A stretch of DNA of 64,000 nucleotides from positions 1,010,001-1,074,000 of the forward strand of contig JAJTWR010000113.1 in NCBI GenBank assembly GCA_021613335.1, read 5' to 3'. The translations under genes were made by a program, and so were the position numbers. Of the stretch, positions 30,041-39,899 are shown piece after piece (positions within the stretch are counted from its first letter, which is position 1; every line of letters begins with the position of its first letter). The notes under the pieces were generated by a model. It was not told the DNA's origin. It made no database searches and saw only the letters and a program-made list of their open reading frames with translations. Source of the stretch: Whitmania pigra. Lineage: Eukaryota; Annelida; Clitellata; Hirudinida; Haemopidae.

Positions 30041-31265
30041 TCAAAGTTTTTTGCTTGGGTCCACAATAGATTATTTTCAGATAGGTGGAGGTCCACAAGG
30101 GTCAAAGTCATGCGAGCACTGATTAGGGGGTCTGGGGGAGCGTCGTAAGCATTTGGAAGAGTTTGTAAAAAATCAAGCCTGCTTTTGACCCCCTGCAAGC
30201 CTGTGTTTTTGGATTTTGTCTCCATTTTTGAAAGACATTTTCCATATTTTGTTTCTTTTAATGAAAAGTATATAAGTAATTTATTTTATTTTTTATCATA
30301 AGATTTGTTAGATTTTTAATCTTAAGATTTGTTATTATTGTTGATTAGTCGATAATATTTTAAAATTTTATTGTATTTTAGTTATTTTAGATATGTTTAA
30401 TAAAAAGTAATGAATTAATATTAAAATGCTGTGTTAAATTCAGTTAAATTTAATTCTAATAGATGAACAATCTACCAGTGTTAAATCAGACTTTTTATTT
30501 AGTGTGATGCATGGAACTGCTTGTCGTTCATGACTTCTTTGATATTTGGAGAATAGCTAGTAATTGCAATTCTCAAACAATTTTCAAGATGTACATCAGT
30601 TAATTGACTTCGATTTTTAGACTTGATAATTTTCATAGTTGAAAATGATGATTCACAGGTGTAAGTTGATCCAAATATTGTCAGAACTGATAAAGACAAT
30701 TTCTTGGAGCAAGGGTATTGACCCTCAATTACAAACGTAGACCAGAATTCAGCAATAGTAACTTTTTCAAATTTCATTTTTAGGGTATCATCGCTCTGCA
30801 TATCAACAGTTTCCCGCTGAAGTGATGCTCTGTTAATGCCTAATGAATTTTCAGCTTCCATTGTCCATGGACCATTTGGATGAACTGATAAACATTACTC
30901 AATTTTTTGAAATCTTCGAATCTATTAGCAAAATTATCATGAAGTTTTTGTGTGAAATTCTTGAACATTGGAAGAAATGTTGCTATTTGCTGTTCTGAAA
31001 TAAAACTTTTTGTTACTGGAAAGTGCAACAGTTCGCCACTTGCCAAGTCTTGAATAAACAAATCTAGTTTACGTTGGAATGACAAACATTTGCTTTGAAC
31101 ATCAATAATCAAATGCTTCCTGCCTTGCAATATCAGATTTAATTCATTCAAATTTTTTAACTTTTTAAATTTTTAAATTTATTTTTTTGGAAATAATTGG
31201 AGGTCCACTTAAAAGCTATCGGCGGTCCGGATTGTGGACCGCGGTCCGCAGTTTGAGTACCCCTG
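30041..31265 (-). mobile_element. hAT transposon inserted in the Gypsy leader
   Basis: An 8 base target duplication GTCTAAAC lies at 30033-30040 and 31266-31273. The right terminus is GTTTGAGTACCCCTG (element start CAGGGGTACTCAAAC). The left terminus begins TCAAAG and lacks the outer CAGGGGTAC. It holds the C-terminal half of a transposase on the minus strand. Its length is 1225 bp, so it is a shortened, non-autonomous copy. Confidence 0.88.
30499..31151 (-). pseudogene. hAT transposase, C-terminal half (ZBED5/GTF2IRD2-like)
   Basis: Two pieces, 31151-30840 (NELNLILQGRKHLIIDV, FQRKLDLFIQDLASGEL) and 30861-30499 (LSVLTIFGSTYTCESSFSTM, KSKNRSQLTDVHLENCLRIA), in adjacent frames with one frameshift near 30850. 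The second holds the hAT dimerisation signature (FGSTY.CE..FS.MK..KS..RS.LTD.HL). The N-terminal BED finger and the first catalytic residues are absent. Confidence 0.85.
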
Positions 31266-31273
31266 GTCTAAAC

Positions 31274-31480
31274 GACCTATCTATTATTAATCTATATGTC
31301 GCAAGAAGTCCTATAGGGAAATTATATAGGGCACACTGACGCTCAGTTACTAGCTACCATTAACGAATGTCTCACCGTCGATGCCCTTGACTCTGGATGA
31401 CCTCCAATCGATGAAAAATTAATAATATGTATTAGTTTAATAATAGGGATAAAATAATAAGTTAAATAAAGTTTAAATAA
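31274..31480 (-). other. Presumed 5' leader of the Gypsy element
   Basis: It lies upstream of the gag start once the hAT insertion is discounted. It contains GATTGGAGGTCATCCAGAG, a possible primer-binding site, but I found no paired LTR to confirm the boundary. Confidence 0.3.
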
Positions 31481-31486
31481 AAATCA

Positions 31487-32369
31487 CTAAAGTAATTGAC
31501 TCCGATTTTTGCAAATCCATCTGTAGATGATGTCCACACTCGCTGGATTGCTAAGCAAGGAACTCATATCAGATAGATTTGTATTGAGTCTGATTTCTCT
31601 CCTCAGGGCAGATTTGGCCGGACATTCCATGAGGAAATGCTGCACATATTCATCTTCCTGAGGGCACGCCTTGCACTTTCCGTCGGGATGATGTTTTAAG
31701 AGAAACAGGTGTTTAGCACATTTTCCAACTCGGAGACTGGAAATAAGGACCTCTTTCCTTCTTGAGGCACATTGGAACTTGCTTTTAGTCGACATAAGTT
31801 TCTCTATGGTCTTGCAATGCTGGCTTCGCGGTTCTTTGTCCCATCTGTTTTGCCACTGTTGGATGATGTTGCGGGCCACGGTCCTTTTGACATCCTTGAT
31901 AGACGCTGGGATCTAGCGGTCTATCTGATCCCTTGCAGTGGCGGCTTTTGCCAGAGCATCGGTATTTTCATTGCCAGGAATTCCAACGTGTGCAGTGACC
32001 CAAACGCTCTAGGGCTTCCCTTTCTTTGGTATTGGGACGACTATAGCTCTTTCATAAAGAAGGGACCATTCCGGATGACCAGGATTGGTTGAAGAGAGCT
32101 ACGATCCCTTTGAGGCTTGCGGTTAGCCTTCTCAGAATCTCGTAGTGGATGCCATCAGGTCCCTGAAATGAATTTCCATATTTTCTCAGTGCATCAAGAA
32201 CTTCGAAGACGCTGATGGGATCAGAGAGGGTCGAGTCTTTTGGGGCAAAAAGTTCAGGGGTCAACCGCCACTCAGTCTTGGTTTGTGCGAAAAGCGAGGA
32301 AAGGTTCGCGTTGCTGCTGGCTAATGCAAAGGATCGGGCTAGCATTTCCGCCTTTTCTGAGTTTTCCAT
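31487..32369 (-). pseudogene. LINE (Jockey/I-like) with most of the RT deleted
   Basis: On the minus strand, 32369-32052 matches the segment between endonuclease and RT (ALRKYGNSFQGPDGIHYEIL then FNQSWSSGMVPSL). Next, near 32000-31900, comes an RNase H-like piece (WVTAHVGIPGNENTDALAKA), then 31879-31487 with WQNRWDKEPRS, SLRVGKCAKHLFLLKHHPDG and a Cys/His end (CKACPQEDEYVQHFLMECP). The RT palm motifs between them are missing, a deletion of several hundred bases. It adjoins the Gypsy leader. Confidence 0.75.
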
Positions 32370-32668
32370 AGGATCCCCAGAATCTGAGGCGATCGGCTTT
32401 ACTGTCGCCTGCCTATCGACTTATATGCACATGCAGCCAAGGCTAATTAATCTTGCAAAAAATAATTAAAAAGTTATAAGCTTGGTGCTCTGGAATTCTT
32501 GAAGTGAAAGGCTCGATAATTGCGCTGATATGTCAAACTTAGGTTCTCCCACATGAACAGAGCTTTGACATTGAACGGTACTATCGAGTAGGAGCCTGAA
32601 TTCCTTTTGCAAATTAGTGTTTGATGGCCAATAAATCACTCCTGCGGTTATGCTGTTATAAATGTATC

Positions 32669-32745
32669 CAGTGGCGGATTTAGAAAGAGACCGGGAAGAA
32701 ATGGCCCCCGTTATTTTTAAATTATTAAAAAAATAAATACTTATA
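32669..32745 (+). mobile_element. hAT terminus fragment
   Basis: CAGTGGCGGATTTAG is a typical hAT-type terminal inverted repeat. I could not find the other end or a target duplication. Confidence 0.35.
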
Positions 32746-32754
32746 TACCTTATA

Positions 32755-33143
32755 CATTTTTACAGTTTTATTATTTTTTTATTTATTTATTTATTGAAAC
32801 CAAAAAGAGGTGTCTGATAAAAATTGGTGTCTGATAATCAGTACATATAGATAATCTTTTATTTTCCTTTTGATCAAACGCAAACCTGGCTGCTTCCTCT
32901 GAAAATGTTGTGAAGGCTTTAAGCCTGTTTCTGGCATTGTCAATAACAACATATCCAATGTCAATGCTCTGCATTCCATACTCTGACAGTATTCCCTCAA
33001 AAGCTGCACAAACATTTTTTCCTGTATGTTTTGACCCAAAATGTCTGTATACAGCCGTCTTTGTTTTCAGCTGAAAGCCTTCATCAAAGTAATGGAATTT
33101 CACTCCTATAATTGGTTCAAATAACGGCTGCTCCATAAATCTG
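32755..33143 (-). pseudogene. hAT transposase fragment (family of 53781-60354)
   Basis: The minus strand reads FEPIIGVKFHYFDEGFQLKT, then AAFEGILSEYGMQSIDIGYV and DNARNRLKAFTTFSEEAARF, matching 54085-54390 closely, including the non-coding tail starting at ACATTTTTACAGTTTTATT. It breaks at 33143, where an unrelated repeat begins. It lacks both ends of the transposase. Confidence 0.8.
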
Positions 33144-33149
33144 GAGATT

Positions 33150-33440
33150 CGATTTACTTTTCAAATCGAATCGAAAAAAGTCTATGTAAACTAAGGAAGT
33201 AGCCGGAATCTTAATAATATTTTAGACGTTAAATCCTCCACTTAATGAAATTACGTGATACCAATTAAACCCATAACGGTCATAAAAGCATTCAAACCAC
33301 TAATTTCGAATTAAATTTGGAATCAGATATCAGTTAATGTATTCAACTCACAAAATTTTTTTTTAATTTATTGACGGGGCTGTTTTGTCCTGGGCTATTT
33401 TGTCACGGATGTTTTGAAGGTTCACCGATGTAACTATGTC
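33150..33440 (-). repeat. Interspersed repeat, inverted copy of 25690-26010
   Basis: Reverse complement similarity over about 280 bases to 25690-26010, ending in the GTCAAAATAGCCC-like stretch (here GGGCTATTTTGTC). Confidence 0.55.
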
Positions 33441-34050
33441 TGTAAACAAAAATTACATTAGCTTAGCTGTAAATTTTTTTTAAAAATTAAAACATGGTTG
33501 TGTAAAGCCACGAAAATAAACTAGTGATTAGGTTAGCATTGGGAAACCTCCGACGGTGGCATGTGGATGCACACAAATTATGCGCGAACATCCACGTGCC
33601 GACAGAACTCGGGCTTTAAAAGCTTTCAAGTTGAATCGAATGCACATTTCTGAACTGTCTCAGAAATAATTTTTTTAAATTTGAATTCATATTTAATAGG
33701 GATAATTAATATTTCGCAATTTCTATAAATTGAAAGTTCTTCGAGGAAACGTTCAAAACAAGCATTTAAGTTATATCGAACAAATATCTTTTTCTAGCAC
33801 ACTGATAGGGAATGAAAATCAATCGCCTTAAATAATTTGAAAAGCAATCATACAATTGATAACAAGTCCTTAAATAACAGTTAAGTTAAATTTTAAATGA
33901 ATTAGACCTTTGCTTCGTGAAATAAATTAAAGTTTAAGAATATAAATTCATATTAAAAGCACAAATATTTCATTTGTTTTTTTTTTTGCTTCTTTCTCTC
34001 CAAATAACATCAGGACTATTTATTTAAAAAAACACTAGTTTTCTTAAATT
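33441..34050. other. No supported feature; possible promoter of the 34080 ORF
   Basis: AT-rich. No exon, RNA gene or repeat terminus recognised. Confidence 0.3.
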
Positions 34051-34079
34051 CTTTGTTCGTCAAGGAGAAGCTGACGAAG

Positions 34080-34334
34080 ATGCTACGGACAAAAACCTTC
34101 TGCCTAATCGCCATGTTGCTGATATCTTATGTGTCTTTGGTGCAAAACAAGATGACAGTCATAGATTCAGATCATGAAGGCCGCGACTTCTTAAACGATA
34201 ATCCGAGATTGGAGGTGAAAGATAAATGGGAGGTGTATAGATTGGTGACCAAATCCAAGAAAAATCTACGGCTCAAGGATAGTCATGGTTCTCAATCTGA
34301 ACAACTGCTGGAGGAGAAAACAAAAAGATGTTAG
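34080..34334 (+). CDS. Small putative secreted protein, 84 residues
   Basis: The ATG at 34080 (context ACGAAG before it) opens an 84-codon frame. The first 22 or so residues form a signal peptide: a basic start (MLRTK), a hydrophobic run (CLIAMLLISYVSLV), then a polar mature part (TVIDSDHEGRDFLNDNP, LVTKSKKNLRL) ending KTKRC. An AATAAA polyadenylation signal stands about 20 bases after the stop, near 34354. The mature part is charged with a single terminal Cys; a peptide hormone precursor or effector-like secreted protein is possible, but no family is recognised. Alternatively it is one exon of a longer gene, since GAG/GTGAAAG and GAG/GTGTATA inside could act as donors. Confidence 0.45.
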   Translation: MLRTKTFCLIAMLLISYVSLVQNKMTVIDSDHEGRDFLNDNPRLEVKDKWEVYRLVTKSKKNLRLKDSHGSQSEQLLEEKTKRC

Positions 34335-34352
34335 ATTTCAGTATTTTTTCAT

Positions 34353-34358
34353 CAATAA
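34353..34358 (+). promoter_or_regulatory. Polyadenylation signal AATAAA
   Basis: AATAAA in TTCATCAATAAATCTA shortly after the stop of the small secreted ORF. Such hexamers are common by chance in this AT-rich DNA, so the spacing is the only support. Confidence 0.4.
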
Positions 34359-34899
34359 ATCTATATTTACTGTATCAATTAGCAATAAGGGCAAAAGTTA
34401 TTATTAAATTAATAATAGGAATCATAATAATACATATTTTATTATATTTGTAAAGGCACAGGTGTTGACAAAAGTATTAAAATAATAATGTATATAATAA
34501 ATTTTTATTAATAGTCTTTTAATGAAAATATCTTGGTTAACAGCTTTACAATTTTGATTATTAAAAAATCTAAAAATACTGGCCAAATTATCCTTACCGT
34601 CCTTGTTTTTAGATCATCAATTGTGATATATTTTCTAACAAATCGCTGTTCGGTAAACCACAATTGGTTATAGAATAATCTTTAAAAGAAATACTGATAT
34701 TTATTGAATAAATATTTTAGTCTAAATTATCTCAAAGTAGTCTATTAATATGTTTAATTTTTTATGGGTTAAAATTTCGTAATCTTATAATATTTGTTTA
34801 AACATATAAACTTTTCAAGAGTTAAAAGTTAACATTATTGACAAAGATTAAATATTTTTTGATGAATTATGACTAAACAAATGCTCAGAAAATTTTGTA

Positions 34900-36130
34900 A
34901 ATAAAAATTGAACCAAGGCACAACAATTGTTGTAAAATATGAAAGAGCAATAATTTTAAGGTGGATTTGTCTGTAGCTTATTAAATAGTTAAATGAATAT
35001 TTTGTGACTCATGATTTTTGAGGATTAGAATATGCGACATTTTTTTAAAATTTTAAATCTTTTAATTGAAATATTTTAAAAATTAAACCTATATATTCAA
35101 TGATAAGAATTTGAATTTTGATTATTTGTTAAGTCATAACTAGACGAACAAACTTACCAAATATTATTTTTCTATTTTATTTACAACAACAAATGTATGC
35201 TGTGTACCTGATTTTCAAAAAATAAACATATTTATATAGGGGCCGTCCATAAAGTATACTCTATTTCGGACTATTTCGCTATATCGAGCCAGGTGACGCG
35301 ACTAATTTGGTTTCATAAGAAATTGAACGGACACTTCTCATTTAAAAAATCAGGGATTTACATAAAAAATATTATTTGGCATCATCTCTGATTTATCAAA
35401 AAACGTTTTCTATAAAATTTTTAAAAAAATGTAATAAAGAAAATGTTGACTTTTTATTTCGTATTGAGCCTGTGCAAGTAGTTTTATAATTTGTACAATA
35501 AGTATTGTGATATAACCAGGGCCGTATATAGGGGAGGGATTAAGGGTTCGACCCCTATTTTACTATAATTAATTAATGCATTTTATTATTCTAATACTTT
35601 TCATTTTTCCTAACCTACTAACACTAACTAAAGTCCAAATCATCTGAGTTATGCAACGGACCATAATCAAATAAATCAAAAATAGAAAGCAAATTCAAAT
35701 GATTCTTAGCACATATTTAGACAATGGTTTTATAAATAAATTGTCATTGACATTTATCAATTAAATATGCTTAATTTTCAAAATATTTAATTTGAAAAAC
35801 GGAATTTTTTTTTATTTCACAATTTCTGAGCCGCATTCCTCAAAAATAATAATCACAAAACATTCAATTTTAATTTACTTAACAGCTAATTTAATTACCT
35901 AAACTAATCTACTAAACCGCATAGCTTTATCACATTTACAAAAATAGTTTTAATGCAGTATGTCTGACTTTCGAAAAATCAACGTTTAAAATCAAGTCAA
36001 TTTATTTTACTAAGGCGCAAGTTACTTTTTTTTTTAAATTTTGATATGTTTTGAAGCAATCTTAGATCTTCGGAAAAAAATTAATTTAAACAAAAATTTT
36101 GGCCACAACATAAATATACCGTTTATATAA
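34900..36130. repeat. Palindromic interspersed repeat, second copy
   Basis: The arms 34992-35045 (AATATTTTGTGACTCATGAT) and 35815-35880 (CTCAAAAATAATAATCAC then AAAACATTCAATTTT) are inverted, and 35950-36130 is the inverse of 14640-14790. It holds a GGCCGTCCATAAAGTA motif at 35240, a SINE tail at 35632-35690 and no coding region. Confidence 0.45.
35632..35690 (+). repeat. SINE tail fragment
   Basis: AAGTCCAAATCATCTGAGTT followed by ATGCAACGGAC and an ATCAAATAAATC tail; matches 38047-38110. Confidence 0.5.
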
Positions 36131-36191
36131 CGTTTCCCGGAAAATAAGACAGTGTCTTATATTAATTTTTGCCTCAAAAGACCCGCTAGGG

Positions 36192-36812
36192 CAGCGGTTC
36201 TCAACCTGTGGGTCGCTTGACGTTTTTGCCAGGGTCGTTTTTGCCCGAGGCACTAAGAATTTAACAGATTTTTTATTATTTTTAAAAATTTAATCAAACC
36301 TAAATCTTGAAATTCTTAACTCTATATATATTGTTGATTAAAGTACTTATTTTTAGTACAAGCTATTTTAAGTAGCGCCCAATAATCATCCCAGCCTTTC
36401 GTTGGATTTCTCTATTACGTCGCTTAATATTTTGGATCAAATGTTTGAAATTTTATTCTATTTTGTAAGAAATTACGTTCCTTAATCCTTATCTACTTCT
36501 TCCTTTTCCATCAACACATTCCTGTTAAGTTTGTTTTTATTTATCAATTCGAAATACAGGAGTATACTTAATGTTTTAAATAAAGATGATTTGCTCTCGC
36601 TTTTCATATATATAACTTTTTATAAAATTTGTAAATGCAATTGCGAAATATTTCGTATAAATTTAAACATTATATTTAGGGGCCAAAGACATAGCGGCAA
36701 CAATAACTTTAATTGAGTGAAAGATAGCCCAATCAATTTTATTGTTTGGTGTCGCCAAAGCATGGCAAGTGTTGCCGAGGGATCGCAACGCCAAAAAGGT
36801 TGAGAACCGCTG
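36192..36812. mobile_element. hAT MITE (621 bp)
   Basis: The termini CAGCGGTTCTCAACCTGTGG and AGGTTGAGAACCGCTG are inverted repeats of the kind found in hAT (Charlie-like) elements. The flanks CGCTAGGG (36184-36191) and CTTTAGGG (36813-36820) are an 8 base target duplication with two differences. No transposase inside. Confidence 0.8.
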
Positions 36813-36845
36813 CTTTAGGGGTTATTTTCGGGGTGTGTCTTATGC

Positions 36846-38040
36846 AGTGGAACCCACTTATCTCGAAGTCGGTAAACTCGCCAACCCCATTAAGTCGACG
36901 CTTTTGAAGTGGAACCGCCATATTCCCTCTTTATCTTATCATTTTCTCATCGGTTATGTCGATGCTTTTATGTCGCCGAAACCCAATATCTCGAACACAA
37001 AAGATGGTCAGATTCGCCACTTAAATAATAATAAAAACATAGTAAGAGGTTTATTATAATAATAAAAATCTTGACCCTTGACTAATTACCGACTTTGACG
37101 TGAAACCGCCAAATTCCCACGTTGTTCTAGCAACAATCGGTTATGTTGATTCCTTTATTTTGCCTAATGCAATTCACTCTTTTGTCTGAGGTTTAACATA
37201 CTATTCTGTTTATTTTTTTGCTCTAAAATGTCTGGAAGTGTTAAGAGAAAACTGGATAATCAGCCAATAGAGAAAAAGTATGAAATAGTGCAGCTAGAAA
37301 AAGGAACAAAACCAGCAGACCTTAGTCGTCAACATGGCATTCCAGCAAATACCATTTCAGGATGGAAAATGAAGGCTGTTGATAAAGCAAAGAGAAATCT
37401 GTATTTGATTCAGCAAGAAAAAACAGAATGGTTGACGATGCAGTACTTCAATGGTTCACAAATGCGAGAGCAACAAAACTTCCCGTCAGTGGTCCCTTGC
37501 TGATGGAGAAGGCGGATATCCTTTCTGCCAAGCTAGGACGTCCTGACTTTAAAGCAAGTCAGGTGACTGGATCATTTCATAAAGAGGCACAACCATTGTC
37601 TTCAAAGCAATTTATGGAGCGAGCGCTGCAGTTCAACAGGAACAAGTCGATTCATGGCTCAACACTCAAATGCGCACAATTTTGGATACGTATGAGATGC
37701 GGAACATTTTTAATTCGGATGAAACTGGGGTGTTTTGTAAAGGCTTTCCATACAAGACTATAGCGTTTCAAGGGGGAGGTGGAAAAAAATCGAAACACTG
37801 ACTTACTGTGCTAGTTTCTACTAACATGGAAGGAAGACCAAAACTCCCGCTCTACATTATGGGAAAAATCCAAGAATCCCAGATGCATTAAGCAGACTAA
37901 AGTTCTCCTATGCGATGACGATCATTATAAATCTCCAAACTCTGAATTCCTGTCTATTTTCGGCCAACAAGCACGAATAAATAAATATTCCACCACTACA
38001 CGAGTAGTTACAGACAATCTTATTGTTTATATCAAATTTC
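36846..38040 (+). pseudogene. pogo/Tigger-like transposase, frameshifted
   Basis: It begins near CAGTGGAACCCACTTATCTC, a pogo-type terminus. From 37228 the frame reads MSGSVKRKLDNQPIEKKYEI, then a CENP-B/pogo helix-turn-helix (ADLSRQHGIPANTISGWKMK), then the start of the second DNA-binding domain. A frame change near 37440-37500 leads to LLMEKADILSAKLGRPDFKA. The DDE domain start (FNSDETGVFCKGFPYKT, near 37715) and TVLVSTNMEGRPKLPLYIMG (37806-37862) follow in yet other frames with a stop between. The C-terminal half is lost. No 3' terminus found. Confidence 0.8.
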
Positions 38041-38046
38041 AAACTA

Positions 38047-38110
38047 GTAAGTCCAAATCATCTCAGTTATGCAAAGGACTACAATCAAATAAATAAATAA
38101 ATAAATTTCA
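38047..38110 (+). repeat. SINE tail fragment
   Basis: AAGTCCAAATCATCTCAGTT, ATGCAAAGGACTACAATCAA and an (AATA)n tail. It abuts the 3' side of the pogo pseudogene. Confidence 0.55.
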
Positions 38111-38329
38111 AACCAGTTGTACTTTGATTTGCTGAAGTATTTTATTTATGGTGTTTTTGAGGTCTTCCACATACATATTTTACTCAATAGCATTTTTAAT
38201 CTTGTGAAAATTTAGAATCGATATCAACATTTTTATTTGATTGCATTGCAATTAATTTGAGGAGGAAAGTTTACGAATTAAAGGCTGCAATTTTTTTCTA
38301 TACAGCTGATATTCCCTCTACTGATAAAA

Positions 38330-38565
38330 AATAATAGCTACTAAAGTATTAAACCGAAATACCATTTATATATAGTCTTGCAGAGAAAGCATTATAATGT
38401 GATTCTTTTGAAAAGCTTGTAAAAATTTTCAAATGGAATTATTGTCGAAAACTGCAAAGTCATTGTAACCTTTTTCTATGGCCTAAAAATTCCAAATTTA
38501 GCTTTTATCGATATTTTAGGAGTTATGCTAAAATTAAGGAGCGCTTTTTACAAACACTATATTAT
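38330..38565 (+). mobile_element. Deletion derivative of the second Tc1-like family
   Basis: Its left part (CTACTAAAGTATTAAACC) matches 21770-21785 and its right part (CTATGGCCTAAAA, then GGAGTTATGCTAAAATTAAG and TTTTTACAAACAC) matches 22850-23020. The transposase-coding middle is missing. Confidence 0.5.
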
Positions 38566-38569
38566 TTAG

Positions 38570-39775
38570 TGGACACGAAAAAATCGTTCATATCCAAAAC
38601 GGTTATTAGGAGCAGCCTTCAACTCTATGTCTGATATGCATTCATCATTGTACAACATTTTAGATTTCTTAGAGAGTGGCACATTGCACTAATATATGAA
38701 GTAAAAGCGTCACCGTTCATTGTCCTAATAAATCAAAAGTACGAGGAAGTCATTGTCATGAAATTTTTTTAATTAAAGAGATAACCAAAGAATCTGACAG
38801 AATATTACTTTTAGTTTTGTTTTATTAACAGAAAAAAAACAAGATTTGCAAAACAACCCAGAAACCCAGATTAGATCTTAAAAGACAACAAAAACTCACC
38901 AATAGTTACCAGGTTATTTTGGTATCACTTCTTTGGTGCAAACCTTAATTTCTAATTGTCTGGCAATGATAAGTTAAAAAAAAACTTGCAATTATGTTTT
39001 TAATTGAATGCAAGAATGCAATTGCTATATTTCTGAGTTCATCATCATTATCAATATCAATTTCGAGCAGTCGAGCATAAGACATTTATTCATCACCAGA
39101 GCCATTACGCCGTCATCATGATAAACGTTGTTGTCTTCCATTTGTTTGCCTTCAAAATGGATAGACACCTGAAAAGGCACGTAGATGTTCCCCAATCAAA
39201 TTTGCTGAGACTGACTTGCAATCTTTATTTCGAAAAGAACAAACATCACTGAGTTTTCTTTATTCGATTTTATGGTGTTTTATTTCAACTCTATTTATAA
39301 TATTTGTTTTACTGTGGAGGGACTGCAATGGTTGCTTACTGGTTCAACTCCCCCTTCCCGGCAATATTAAAAGATAAAAAATGTTAACTGTAAAAGTTAT
39401 TGTTTTATATTGTTAGTTTGCAATTGCACTAAATGTAGTGCAAATGATGTGTTTTCATACATTATTTCTCTTTCCAATGCTCGGCAAAACGTTGATTGTA
39501 ATTTGTCGGAGTGGTAAAAAATGTTATCGATAAATTTAAAGAAATGCATGTAAAAGACGAAGAAAATGTTTAAACTTTTCTGAATTCGCGAAGAGTGCTC
39601 AAAGTGTTTAATGCCGGCGACAATTTACCCAAATTAACATCCATTTGAATCAATCGTTAAAAACAAAGATGCAGAAGAATATTATAAACGGGTGATGTTT
39701 TTGCCATTTCTGGATGACTTGTGCTCCCAATTAGAAAAAAGATTCATTAAATAGATTTGACATATTCACTAAAAA
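38570..39775. other. No supported feature
   Basis: AT-rich; only short ORFs without motifs. Confidence 0.3.
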
Positions 39776-39892
39776 GCAATGTTTTATCAACGTTGCATAG
39801 CTAGATGATTAGGACGGTGCACCCGCTGCGGGGTTTGAATCCGCGCCGCCATCTTGAGAGGCGCAGCCTTAACCATTGGGCCATGCGGATAT
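39776..39892 (-). repeat. tRNA-derived SINE, most complete copy
   Basis: On the minus strand, TGGCCCAATGGTTAAGG (A box, 39867-39883) and GGATTCAAACCCC (B box region, 39830-39842) have tRNA-like spacing. They are followed by GTCCTAATCATCTAGCTATG and a CAAC tail, the body shared with 35632, 38047 and 945. The tRNA part has no intact cloverleaf that I can draw, so it is a SINE promoter and not a tRNA gene. Confidence 0.65.
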
Positions 39893-39899
39893 ATTCACT

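Noticed and set aside
35239..35300. GGCCGTCCATAAAGTA motif as a host regulatory site
   Set aside because: A relative is at 2700 and the motif belongs to widespread repeat families; there is no gene nearby.
39776..39892. tRNA gene
   Set aside because: A and B boxes are present but no full cloverleaf or acceptor stem can be drawn, and the body continues into a SINE tail found elsewhere.
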